Positions 8,426 through 16,314 of a stretch of DNA of 64,000 bases are shown here, in pieces. The stretch lies in NCBI GenBank assembly GCA_026184295.1, contig JAHCJK010000004.1, positions 1 to 64,000 on the forward strand. The letters run 5' to 3'. This DNA is from Planctomycetota bacterium. GTDB taxonomy: Bacteria; Planctomycetota; SZUA-567; H5-PLA8. Under the pieces are notes generated by a model. That model did not search any database and had not been told where the DNA came from. It saw only the letters and a program-made list of their open reading frames with translations. The translations under genes were made by a program, and so were the position numbers. Positions within the stretch are counted from its first letter, which is position 1, and the number at the start of each line of letters is the position of its first letter.

Positions 8426-9442
8426 ATGAGCGCCGTAACGCCCGAAGAAGAAAATCTGGTCCGCCTGGCCGTGATCGGCTGCGGAAGCCTTTCGACCAAG
8501 CGCATCTTCCCCTGCTTTCCGCGCCTGCCGGTGCGCCTAGTCGGCGTCTGCGACCTGGACGAAGCCAAGGCCAGGCAGAACGCGCGGCGGCACGGCGGCG
8601 AGGCCGTGTACAGCGACGCGCTGAAGATGCTCGACGAGACCAAGCCCGACGGCCTGGTGGTCTGCATCGGGCCCGAGATGCACGCGAAGCTGGCCAAGGA
8701 GGCGCTCGCGCGCGGCATCCCGGTCTACACCGAAAAGCCGCCCGCGCCGACGGCGACGGAAGCCTGGGCCGTCGCGCAGGCCGCGCGCAAGGCCGGCAAG
8801 CTGTGCATGACGGCCTTCAAGTACCGCTACGCGCCCGCGCAGGCGAAGGCGCGCGCGATCATCCAGTCGCCGGAATTCGGCGGGCTTTCGAACCTGAGCA
8901 TCGTGCGCGCCAGCGGCCCGTACAAGAACCTGCCCGGCAACGCGCGCACCGAGTTCCTCCTCGATTTCTGCATCCACCCCATCGACCAGACGCTCTTTCT
9001 CGCCGGCGACCTGGACGAGGTCTTCGCGGTTGCGCCGACGATGGACAACTACGCGATCAGCGTGCGCTTCGCTTCCGGCGCGGTGGGCTCGCTGGCGTTC
9101 TCGTGCCGCGGCTCGTGGAGCCAGCCGCTCGACCGTGCGGAAATCTTCGGCGCGGCCGGCCAGCAGATTCAGCTCGTGGACCAGATTTTCCTGCGCTACC
9201 ACGCCGACGGGGTGAACAAGCAGACCAACGAGCCGCGCTTCTGCACCGCCGGCGGGGACTCGCTGGTCGAGACCGGCTTCTTCCCCGAAGTCGAAGCGTT
9301 CGTCGCGCACCTGCAGGGGAAACGCCCCGTCGAACAGATCCCCAGCCGCATCGAGGAGTCCGTGAAGTCGCTGGCGTTTTACGAAGCGATCAAGGCATCC
9401 GCCGCGTCGGGCAAGCCGGTCAAGCCCGCGCGCTTTGAATAG
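8426..9442 (+). CDS. Gfo/Idh/MocA family oxidoreductase (paralogue B1)
   Basis: A 338-residue protein. RLAVIGCGSLSTKRIFPCF forms the dinucleotide-binding turn and YTEKPPAPTA carries the catalytic Lys. MTAFKYRYAPAQAKARAII is the substrate-side segment and CIHPIDQTLF has the likely catalytic His. No secretion signal is present. It is clearly the sister of the gene at 10963: both have EKPDG/TKPDG-L-VCIG, MTA-K-R-APA and IIQSPEFG/IVQSPEFG. It lies 31 bp after the epimerase and 9 bp before the next oxidoreductase, so it is translated from the same mRNA. The substrate is not predictable from sequence. Confidence 0.9.
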   Translation: MSAVTPEEENLVRLAVIGCGSLSTKRIFPCFPRLPVRLVGVCDLDEAKARQNARRHGGEAVYSDALKMLDETKPDGLVVCIGPEMHAKLAKEALARGIPVYTEKPPAPTATEAWAVAQAARKAGKLCMTAFKYRYAPAQAKARAIIQSPEFGGLSNLSIVRASGPYKNLPGNARTEFLLDFCIHPIDQTLFLAGDLDEVFAVAPTMDNYAISVRFASGAVGSLAFSCRGSWSQPLDRAEIFGAAGQQIQLVDQIFLRYHADGVNKQTNEPRFCTAGGDSLVETGFFPEVEAFVAHLQGKRPVEQIPSRIEESVKSLAFYEAIKASAASGKPVKPARFE

Positions 9443-9451
9443 GAAACGGAC

Positions 9452-10534
9452 ATGGCCATCGTTTTCGCGCACGAGGAGGTCCGCCGCCTGAAGGTGGCCG
9501 TGGTCGGCTGCGGCAACCACGCGTACCGGAGCATCTTTCCATGCTTCGACTACCTCGCGGCCGAGGTCGTCGCGGTCTGCGACCTGGACCTGGCGCGCGC
9601 GCAGAAATACGCGAAGCACTTCGGCGCCGGGCAGGCTTGCGCGTCGCTCAAGGAAGTGATCGCGCGCGGCGAAGCCGAGGCCGTGGTGCTCGCCGTGGGC
9701 CCGAAGCAGCACCCGGACCTCGCGGCCGAGGCGCTCGACGCCGGGCTGCACGTCTGGCTCGAGAAGCCGCCCAGCGCCGACGTCGCGGGCGTCGAGAAGA
9801 TGATCGCGGCGCGCGATCGCAGCGGCAAGCAGGTGGTCGTCGGGTTCAAGAAGGCCTTCATGCCGGCGACGCGGCGGATGATGGAAGCGCTTGCGACCGG
9901 GCACTACGGCAAGCTGCGCACCGTCTCCGGGCGCTTCCCGCTCGGCTTCCCCGAAGACGGGCCGAAGGTGCTGGCCGAAGGCCGCGGCACGAACTGGCTC
10001 GGCAACGGCGTCCACCCGCTCAGCTTTTTCGTCCACGTCGCGGGCCGGCCGGACGCGCTGACGGTGCATCGCGCGAAGAACGGCGGCGCGTTCATCGTCA
10101 TGGAATTTCCCAGCGGCGCGATGGGCTGCCTGCACGACGCCGCGGGCGCCACGGCCGCCAGTTCGATGGAGCGCTACGAACTCGTCTGCGAAAAGGGCCA
10201 CATGCTCTGCGAGAACAACACGCGCCTGACGCTCTTCCGGCCCGGCGCGCCGTTCGACTACGGGCGCGGCCACGACTACACGCTGGGCAGCGACGAGGCG
10301 GCGGCGGTCACCTACGACATCCAGCACACGCTCTCGACGCTCTACAACAAGGCCATCTTCGTGCAAGGCTTCGTGCAGGAACTCGAACACTTCGTCGCCT
10401 GCGCGCTGGAAAATGTTCCGCCGAAGATCGGCACGCTGGAAGAAGCCAAGGCCGTGATGGAATGCTACGAAGCCGCGCTGCTGAGCGAAGGCAAGCCCGT
10501 GCGCCTCGACGACGTGAAGGCCCTTCGCGCGTGA
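9452..10534 (+). CDS. Gfo/Idh/MocA family oxidoreductase (paralogue A2)
   Basis: A 360-residue protein. Rossmann loop VVGCGNHAYRSIFPCF, catalytic WLEKPPSAD, then VVGFKKAFMPATRRM, and a candidate His in NGVHPLSFFVH. It shares with the gene at 6496 the FKKAFMP/LKKMFMP block, the EKGHMLCENN/ERGHHAVVENN strand and the LYNKAIFVQGF/LYNKGLFLLGY segment near the C-terminus. The two look like products of an old duplication. The cytosolic NAD(P) oxidoreductase role is from the family; the operon position is directly visible. It is 38 bp from the cupin gene downstream. Confidence 0.9.
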   Translation: MAIVFAHEEVRRLKVAVVGCGNHAYRSIFPCFDYLAAEVVAVCDLDLARAQKYAKHFGAGQACASLKEVIARGEAEAVVLAVGPKQHPDLAAEALDAGLHVWLEKPPSADVAGVEKMIAARDRSGKQVVVGFKKAFMPATRRMMEALATGHYGKLRTVSGRFPLGFPEDGPKVLAEGRGTNWLGNGVHPLSFFVHVAGRPDALTVHRAKNGGAFIVMEFPSGAMGCLHDAAGATAASSMERYELVCEKGHMLCENNTRLTLFRPGAPFDYGRGHDYTLGSDEAAAVTYDIQHTLSTLYNKAIFVQGFVQELEHFVACALENVPPKIGTLEEAKAVMECYEAALLSEGKPVRLDDVKALRA

Positions 10535-10572
10535 AAACCTTTCAGGACGAGCCACCACCAGGAGCCCATGCC

Positions 10573-10944
10573 ATGACCGAACCGAAGATCGCCCCGATGC
10601 GCAAAGGCGAAGCCCCCGCGGAGAAATACGCCTGGGGCGACATCCACTGGCTGGCCAGCAAGACGGCCAACGGCGCGCGCGAACTCACGCTCGGCAGCAC
10701 CGTCGTCGAGCCCGGCGGGCGCAATCCGCTGCACCGCCACCCCAACTGCGAGGAAGTGCTGTATGTCGTGGCGGGCGAGATCGAACACATCGTCGAAGGC
10801 GCGCCCACGGTGCGCATGAAGGCCGGCGAAGCGATCCTGATTCCGCGCAACCTGAAGCACCAGGCGATCAACGTGGGCGGGGTCCCCGCCGAACTGCTGG
10901 TCGCCTTCAGCAGCGCCGAACGCGAGACCGTGATCGAGCAGTAA
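10573..10944 (+). CDS. Single-domain cupin protein
   Basis: A 123-residue protein built around one cupin barrel. Motif 1 is NPLHRHPNCEEVLYVVAGE (two His and one Glu as metal ligands), and motif 2 is KAGEAILIPRNLKHQAIN (His). ATG 10573 has GGAG eight bases before it; the nearer ATG at 10568 opens only a two-codon frame. Small cupins in sugar operons act as isomerases (for example KdgF-type or ulosonate cyclising enzymes) or as binding proteins. Its ligand set is complete, so an enzymatic role with a metal is likely. It sits between two oxidoreductase genes, 18 bp before the next. Confidence 0.82.
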   Translation: MTEPKIAPMRKGEAPAEKYAWGDIHWLASKTANGARELTLGSTVVEPGGRNPLHRHPNCEEVLYVVAGEIEHIVEGAPTVRMKAGEAILIPRNLKHQAINVGGVPAELLVAFSSAERETVIEQ

Positions 10945-10962
10945 CCCGAACCGGGAGGACGC

Positions 10963-11955
10963 ATGCCGGACCTGAGACTCTGCATGATCGGCGCGGGCCA
11001 GCACGCGTCGAAGAACATGTACCCCAACTTTCCGCTGCTGAACGGCGCGCGCGTCGTCGCCAACGCGGACCTGGACGAGAACCGCGCGCGGGAGATCGCC
11101 GGGCGCTACGGCATCGCCAAGTCCTACGCCGACCCGCGCCGGATGCTCGAGGCGGAGAAGCCCGACGGCGTGCTGATCTGCATCGGCAGCACGCTGCACG
11201 AAAAGCTTGCGCCGGAAATCCTCGGCCTCGGCTATCCCGTCTACGTCGAAAAACCCGGCTGCGACACGCTGGAAGGCGCGCGCCGCATCGCCCAGGCTTC
11301 GGAACGCAGCGGGAAGATTTTCATGACCGCGTACAAGAAGCGCTTCGCGCCCGCGTACGTGAAGGCGAAGAAGATCGTCCAGAGCCCTGAGTTCGGCCGG
11401 CCTTCCCTGCTGACCGCGCTCCGCACCAAGGGGCCCTCGGCCGAGCGCGATCCGTCGAAGTCGGGCTCCTGCTACCTGCTGCAGTGGGGCTGCCACATCC
11501 TCGACCTGCTCCCCTTCCTGTTCGGCAACGTCGCGGAAGTGGAAGTCTTCCGCGCAGGGACCGGCCCGGAAGCGATCGCGGCGAACCTGCGCTTCGCCAA
11601 CGGCGCGCTCGGGCAGCTCGCGATCAGTTCCGCGATGGCCCGCAGCCGCATTCGCGAGGAAGTCATGGTGATCGGCAGCGGCGGCATCCGCGTGAACATC
11701 GACAACTCGACGACCATGCTCGCGCTGAACGGCGACCAGCCTTTCGCGCTGCACCAGCCCGACTGGACCAACGGCGCGAACTTCTCGAACATCGAGCAGG
11801 GCTTTCTCGGGGAACTTCAGGAGTTCGCCAACGCCATCCGCGAGAAGCGCCAGCCCGAGGCCAACGCGCGCCAGTGCCTGCACACGATGGCGCTTTACGA
11901 CGCGATCGTGCGCTCCTGGGACGACGGCGGCATCGTGCGCGTGGAGGAATCATGA
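10963..11955 (+). CDS. Gfo/Idh/MocA family oxidoreductase (paralogue B2)
   Basis: A 330-residue protein with MIGAGQHASKNMYPNF as cofactor turn, YVEKPGCDTLEGAR as catalytic Lys segment, MTAYKKRFAPAYVKAKKIV as substrate segment, and QWGCHILDLLPF with the candidate catalytic His. It is the sister of the gene at 8426. A canonical GGGAGG lies just before ATG 10963. The stop codon overlaps the start of the next gene (ATGA at 11952-11955), a strong sign of translational coupling with the last epimerase. Confidence 0.9.
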   Translation: MPDLRLCMIGAGQHASKNMYPNFPLLNGARVVANADLDENRAREIAGRYGIAKSYADPRRMLEAEKPDGVLICIGSTLHEKLAPEILGLGYPVYVEKPGCDTLEGARRIAQASERSGKIFMTAYKKRFAPAYVKAKKIVQSPEFGRPSLLTALRTKGPSAERDPSKSGSCYLLQWGCHILDLLPFLFGNVAEVEVFRAGTGPEAIAANLRFANGALGQLAISSAMARSRIREEVMVIGSGGIRVNIDNSTTMLALNGDQPFALHQPDWTNGANFSNIEQGFLGELQEFANAIREKRQPEANARQCLHTMALYDAIVRSWDDGGIVRVEES

Positions 11956-12698
11956 AGCTCGCGTTCTCGATCCCCAACCGCGACGAGGCCGCGCGCCGCG
12001 CGTGCTTCGCGCAGTTTCGCGAGTACGGCTTCGCCGGCCTGCAACTGAAGGGCGATTACCGCCCGTACCTGGACGAACCCAAACGCTTTTTCGAGATGTA
12101 TCCGCAGATGCGCGGCGCGATGAGCGGGCTGATTCTGGGTGCGAAGCTGGACGAGGCCGGCCGCGAACTCCTTCGCCGGACCATCCGCTTTGCCGGCGCC
12201 ACGCAGTCCGCGCTGGTGATCCTGTGCCTTTCGGAACCGCGCGATGGTCAGACGGCGGAGACGCTGCGCGCGAACGCGCGGTCGCTCTCGGAACTCGGCC
12301 GCGAGGCCCTCGACGCCGGCACCAAGCTCTCGCTGCACAACCACGCCGACCAGCCCGTGATGACCCGCGCGGACGCGGAGGTCTTCTTCGAGGCCGCCGC
12401 GCCCGGGACCGTGGGGCTGACCGTGGACACCGCGCACTTCGCCAAGGGCGGCGAGCGCGACCTCGCGGGCATCGTGCGCGCTTTCCGCGGCGTGATCGAC
12501 AACTTTCACGTGAAGGATTTCGACGGCGAACGCTTCCGCATGCTGGGCGAAGGCGCCATCGACTTCGCGCCGCTCTTCGCGGCCATCCGCGAGACTGGCT
12601 ACGACGGCTGGATCAGCGCCGACGAAGAAAGCGGCGCGGAACTGGGTCTGGCGCTGAAGACGACGGCGCGGTTCCTGAACGAATCGCTAAGCGGTTGA
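11952..12698 (+). CDS. Sugar phosphate isomerase/epimerase, last gene of the operon
   Basis: A 248-residue TIM-barrel protein of the xylose-isomerase-like superfamily. Ligand segments are SLHNHADQPV (two His), GLTVDTAHFAKGG (Asp, His), NFHVKDFDGERF (His, Asp) and WISADEESG (Glu). The block resembles the IolE/YcjR type more than the epimerase at 7654 does, so the two are unlikely to be redundant. Its ATG overlaps the preceding stop by four bases. The gene ends two bases from the stop of the convergent transposase gene, so there is no room for a normal terminator between them. Confidence 0.85.
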   Translation: MKLAFSIPNRDEAARRACFAQFREYGFAGLQLKGDYRPYLDEPKRFFEMYPQMRGAMSGLILGAKLDEAGRELLRRTIRFAGATQSALVILCLSEPRDGQTAETLRANARSLSELGREALDAGTKLSLHNHADQPVMTRADAEVFFEAAAPGTVGLTVDTAHFAKGGERDLAGIVRAFRGVIDNFHVKDFDGERFRMLGEGAIDFAPLFAAIRETGYDGWISADEESGAELGLALKTTARFLNESLSG

Positions 12699-12699
12699 C

Positions 12700-13374
12700 T
12701 CATAAAAGATGGAAGTTGCGCATGGCTCTCGCCAAAGTCATCAAGTTTGAAAATTGCCCAAGCCTCTCCCAGTAGCCATGGTTTCCCCAGTGCGGCTCCG
12801 CCGCCTGCTGTGCGGAAAGGCTATGCCTTTCCGAAGCGAGGACCCACAATGAACGAGGATACGCCTCGCCTAACGCCCTGCGCCTCCATGCAATCTCTTC
12901 TTTGTCGACGCACAGAGGCTCTTCCAAATCTGGAATCTCCTCCCACTGCCTGGCACTCGACCAGCGGTAATCGCGCGCTCGATCACATAGCCGCGCCCGC
13001 ACCGGATTCAGATGGAGGTACCGAACGCGCTGTTCCCAGAGGGAGTGCTTGTACTTGCGCTGCTTCTCTTCCGTCCGAAGCTTGGCCAGCGACGACTCGA
13101 ACCCCCGCTCTTTCAGGTATCCAAGCACCCTTCGGCTGATGATGCCGTTGATGTAGCGCAAGGTCTCGGAAGGTTTACGCCTGCCATCGGTGATGATGTG
13201 GAGGTGATCCGGCATGAGCACGAAGGCGAACACACGAAACTCCCCAGATGTTCGCGCTTCGCTTATAGCCGCGCACGCGATCGACTTGATCTTGTCGGAT
13301 TGAAAAACAGGGAGCCGGTCCTTCGCCACCGAAGTGAAGAATTGCGCGGGCGAGTCGTTTGAGATACGGAACAT
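12700..13374 (-). CDS. REP-associated tyrosine transposase (RAYT, IS200-like Y1 family)
   Basis: About 224 residues. The family signature is clear: VFAFVLMPDHLHIITDG holds the HxH (HUH) metal site, and QRVRYLHLNPVRARLCDRARDYRWSSARQ is the conserved C-terminal block with candidate catalytic Tyr residues. RAYTs are domesticated single-strand transposases that nick and move REP hairpins. The Met at 13372-13374 (MFRISNDSPAQ) is the likely start. The open frame continues 28 codons upstream, but through the hairpin repeat. The C-terminal 40 residues likewise read through the other repeat arm and are not family-like, so the ancestral stop may have been lost. Confidence 0.8.
   Translation of the reverse strand: MFRISNDSPAQFFTSVAKDRLPVFQSDKIKSIACAAISEARTSGEFRVFAFVLMPDHLHIITDGRRKPSETLRYINGIISRRVLGYLKERGFESSLAKLRTEEKQRKYKHSLWEQRVRYLHLNPVRARLCDRARDYRWSSARQWEEIPDLEEPLCVDKEEIAWRRRALGEAYPRSLWVLASERHSLSAQQAAEPHWGNHGYWERLGQFSNLMTLARAMRNFHLL
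12792..12868. repeat. Left REP-like arm (three hairpins) of the RAYT element
   Basis: Three short hairpins in a row: GCGGC-TCC-GCCGC (12792-12804), CGGAAAGGC-TAT-GCCTTTCCG (12813-12833) and CGAGG-ATACG-CCTCG (12854-12868). Between the first two lies the linker CCTGCTGTG. The same three hairpins, in inverted order, form the right arm at 13387-13465. This arm overlaps the 3' end of the transposase reading frame. Confidence 0.8.
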
Positions 13375-13386
13375 TTGGAGCCTTTG

Positions 13387-13465
13387 TCGAGGCGTAGCCT
13401 CGACTATATTAGAGCGCGCCTGCGGAAAGGCAGAGCCTTTCCGCACAGCAGGCGGCATAGCCGCC
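13387..13465. repeat. Right REP-like arm (three hairpins) of the RAYT element
   Basis: TCGAGGC-GTA-GCCTCGA (13387-13403), CGGAAAGGC-AGA-GCCTTTCCG (13423-13442, with the linker CACAGCAGG after it) and GGCGGC-ATA-GCCGCC (13451-13465). This is the inverted counterpart of the left arm, with loop and compensating base changes. It lies just upstream of the transposase start. Between here and the next gene (13466-13599) the DNA is AT-richer, and I see nothing else in it. Confidence 0.8.
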
Positions 13466-13599
13466 CTTCACCACCAACTGCTTTATGAACGGCCTCACGC
13501 TCAATGGAAGTAAGGAAGAAGTAATTTCTATAAACAGAAAATCCCACTCATTCATTCACCTGAGTCGTGATGTTGTCAGACCCGGGCGGTTGATACCGC

Positions 13600-13938
13600 C
13601 TACCGGCCCCGGATGCCCAGGAGTTCCACCTCAAACACCAGGACGGCGTTGGGGGGGATCACGCCGCCGGCGCCGCTCGCGCCGTAGCCCATCTCGGGCG
13701 GGATGGTCAGCTTGCGCTTGCCGCCGATCTTCATGCCGGCAAAACCCTGGTCCCAGCCTTTGATCACGCGGCCCTTGCCGAGGGGAAAAGAGAACGGTTC
13801 GTTGCGGTCCACGCTGCTGTCGAACTTCTTGCCGTTCGTCAGCCAGCCGGTGTAATGGACGACGATGGTCTCGCCCGCGTTGGGCGACGCGCCCGTGCCG
13901 ACCACCAGGTCCTCGATCACGAAACCGGCTGCGCTCAT
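13600..13938 (-). CDS. FKBP-type peptidyl-prolyl cis-trans isomerase
   Basis: A 112-residue single FKBP domain. The FK506-site landmarks are visible: VVHYTGWL, the KKFDSS turn, [33 protein letters not shown] and [14 protein letters not shown]. It catalyses proline isomerisation during folding. No signal peptide is present, so it acts in the cytoplasm. ATG 13938 has GGGAG six bases upstream. It lies 27 bp downstream of the kinase-FGE gene on the same strand and is probably co-transcribed with it. Confidence 0.93.
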   Translation of the reverse strand: MSAAGFVIEDLVVGTGASPNAGETIVVHYTGWLTNGKKFDSSVDRNEPFSFPLGKGRVIKGWDQGFAGMKIGGKRKLTIPPEMGYGASGAGGVIPPNAVLVFEVELLGIRGR

Positions 13939-13965
13939 GCGTGCTCCCTTGGCTGGACTGCGGGT

Positions 13966-16185
13966 TCAGGTGTCCTTCTTCGGCACCAGCACCAGCCGGA
14001 AGCCGATGTTGAAAAAGCGCGCGTCCCGCTGGCTCTGATACCGCTTGGCCGAGCGGCAGTACTTGTCGCTGTAATTCCAGCTCCCGCCGCGCAGGACGTG
14101 CAGATTGCTCTCCTCGGTGTTCACCGGGTCGAGGGCGGGTTCGCGGTGGTAGAAATCGGGGTGGTAGTAGTCCTCGCACCATTCCCACACGTTGCCGTGC
14201 ATGTCGTACAGGCCGAACGCGTTGGGCGGGAAGACGCCGACCTCGAGCGTCTCCGGCCAGGCTTCGCCCGGGCGCAGCGACGAAAGCCGGCTCGTGGACG
14301 GCTTCTTCATGATGTACGTGTCGCCCGTGCGGTGCGAACTGTCCCACTTGAAGAGCGCCTGGCGGCTGTTGAGCTTGGGCCCGAAGAAATACGCTTCGGC
14401 GCTGCCCGCGCGGCAGGCGTACTCCCATTCGGCTTCCGTCGGGAGGCGGTAGAACCAGCCCTGCGGCGCGAACGGCTGGATCGCCGGCAGGAACTTCTCG
14501 CGGATTTCCTTCCACGAGACGCGTTCGACCGGGCGGCGCGGGCTGTCGGTTTCGCCCTTGAAGCGGCTCGGGTTCGTCCCGGTCACGGCCTCGTACTGCG
14601 CCTGCGTCACGGGGTAGATGCCCATGTAGAAGGGCTTGGTGAGCCGCACGTAGTGGGTCAGTTCGTCCTTGTCGCGCCCGTCTTCGTCGTGCGGGCTGCC
14701 CATGACGAACTTGGCCGCCGGCAGCAGCGCGAACTCCAGGCTCACGTTGCCCGGCAGCGCGATGGACTTCTTTTCCGGCAGGCCGGTGGCCTCGGCGGTC
14801 TCCTGCATGCGGCGCGGCATGTCGCCCGCGGCGACGGGCCAGTCTTCGTAGACGCGGTGCTTCCAGTCCGCTTCGAGCGAACCGGCCTGCGACACCATGG
14901 TCGTCGGCAGCGCGCTGGAACTCTGCGACGCCCGCCCGGACCGGGACTTGGACGAGGCTTCCTTCATCTCGGGCGGCTTGATCTCTTTCGACGAAGGCGG
15001 CGGCGTGGCCACCGAAAGGCGCGCCGAAGACTTGGCCGCCGGCTTTTTGGGGATGATCACGGTCTTCGAGACCGCCGCGCGCAGGCGTTCGGAGTCGAGC
15101 TTGCGCACGGTGGGGATGCGGTTCGGGCGCGCGGCCTTCAGGGATTCGAGCAGGTCGTCGGCCGACTGGAAGCGCTTGGCGGCGTCCTTGGCCAGGCAGC
15201 GGTCCACCACGGCCTCGGTTTCCAGCGAGATGTCGTTGCGAATCCTGGTGATCGGCGCGTGCGGCTGCTCGACGGTGTACATCAGGACTTCCATCGAGGT
15301 CCGTCCGGTAAAGGGCGCGCGGCCGGCCAGCAGCGCGTACAACGTCGCGCCCATGCCCCACACGTCGGCGGGTTTGCCGGCGCTCTTGGCGTCCTGCACC
15401 TGCTCGGGCGCCATGTAGCCCGGCGTGCCCATCACCTGGAACGACGTCGTCAGGCCCGCGGAACTTTCCTGCCGCGCCAGGCCCAGGTCGGCGAGCTTGG
15501 CCTGGTTGTAGTCGTGGCCGGGCTTCCCGTCCTTGCGGTTGGGCAGCATGATGTTGGCGGGCTTCACGTCGCGGTGAACGATGCCTTCGGCATGCGCGGC
15601 GGCCAGGCCCTTGGCCGCGGCGATGCAGATGTCCAAGGCGTCGTTTTCGGTGACTCCGGGCTTGCCGGAGGCCACGGCGTCCTTGATCAACTGCGCCGCG
15701 CTGATGCCCGTGACGTACTCCATAACGATGTAGAAGAGGCCGTTGTCTTCGTCGACGTCGCTGACGTGGACGAGGTGCGGCGAACGCACCGCGGCGGCCG
15801 TCTGCGCTTCGCGGAAGAAGCGTTCGATCAGCACCGGGTCCTTTTCGGCCATCGAGAGCGGCAGGACCTTGACCGCGACTTCCACCTTCAGGTTCGGGTG
15901 GATGCCGTAGTACACGGCGCTCATCCCGCCCGTGCCCAGCCGCGCGAGCAACGGAATCTTGCCCAGGCGGGGGACGCTGCGGCCATCCACTTCGGCGCGC
16001 GGCGCGAAGGAGAGCAGCTTGTCTTCGGTCAGGTCCTGGATCGGCACCGAGAGCGATTTATTGACCATCAGGTGCGAACGCAACCCGCGCCCGCCCGGAG
16101 TGATCCCCGTGCCGCCGTGGTTGATGCCCGTGCCGCCGCCCGGCATGGTCGGAGGCAACGGGTTGTTGTCGAATGATTTGCTCAC
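13966..16185 (-). CDS. Ser/Thr protein kinase fused to a formylglycine-generating-enzyme-like (SUMF1) domain
   Basis: 739 residues. A Hanks-type kinase occupies about 75-345: Gly loop GTGGMSAV (84-91), AVKV Lys106, HRDVKPAN with Asp206, DLG in place of DFG at 233, and APE at 259-261. A Ser/Pro/Lys-rich linker follows (355-475). A C-type-lectin/FGE-sulfatase fold then runs from 480 to 739, with MGSPHDED, YPVTQAQYEAVTG, RLPTEAEWEYACRAG, DMHGNVWEWCEDYY and RGGSWNYS. No membrane helix is seen, unlike many PASTA kinases. In this family the FGE-like part usually serves as a binding or sensor domain; the copper-binding cysteine pair of true FGE is not apparent. First of a kinase-FKBP pair. Confidence 0.92.
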   Translation of the reverse strand: MSKSFDNNPLPPTMPGGGTGINHGGTGITPGGRGLRSHLMVNKSLSVPIQDLTEDKLLSFAPRAEVDGRSVPRLGKIPLLARLGTGGMSAVYYGIHPNLKVEVAVKVLPLSMAEKDPVLIERFFREAQTAAAVRSPHLVHVSDVDEDNGLFYIVMEYVTGISAAQLIKDAVASGKPGVTENDALDICIAAAKGLAAAHAEGIVHRDVKPANIMLPNRKDGKPGHDYNQAKLADLGLARQESSAGLTTSFQVMGTPGYMAPEQVQDAKSAGKPADVWGMGATLYALLAGRAPFTGRTSMEVLMYTVEQPHAPITRIRNDISLETEAVVDRCLAKDAAKRFQSADDLLESLKAARPNRIPTVRKLDSERLRAAVSKTVIIPKKPAAKSSARLSVATPPPSSKEIKPPEMKEASSKSRSGRASQSSSALPTTMVSQAGSLEADWKHRVYEDWPVAAGDMPRRMQETAEATGLPEKKSIALPGNVSLEFALLPAAKFVMGSPHDEDGRDKDELTHYVRLTKPFYMGIYPVTQAQYEAVTGTNPSRFKGETDSPRRPVERVSWKEIREKFLPAIQPFAPQGWFYRLPTEAEWEYACRAGSAEAYFFGPKLNSRQALFKWDSSHRTGDTYIMKKPSTSRLSSLRPGEAWPETLEVGVFPPNAFGLYDMHGNVWEWCEDYYHPDFYHREPALDPVNTEESNLHVLRGGSWNYSDKYCRSAKRYQSQRDARFFNIGFRLVLVPKKDT

Positions 16186-16314
16186 GGTTGTGGTTCCTGC
16201 ACAGGAGGTGCCCCAACGAGCATAGCGCGAATCCCGCTCTTGCTCATATCAAAAAAGACGAAGGAGGGCAAAGCGCTATTCGGGATTCCCGCCGCCAGGC
16301 CGCGCCGGGAGCGC

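Noticed and set aside
13375-13458. N-terminal extension of the RAYT frame
   Set aside because: These codons lie in the hairpin repeat and have no family match; translation more likely starts at 13374.
13585-13600. GGCGGT-TGAT-ACCGCC hairpin after the FKBP stop as a terminator
   Set aside because: The stem is only 6 bp and no T-tract follows on the minus strand.
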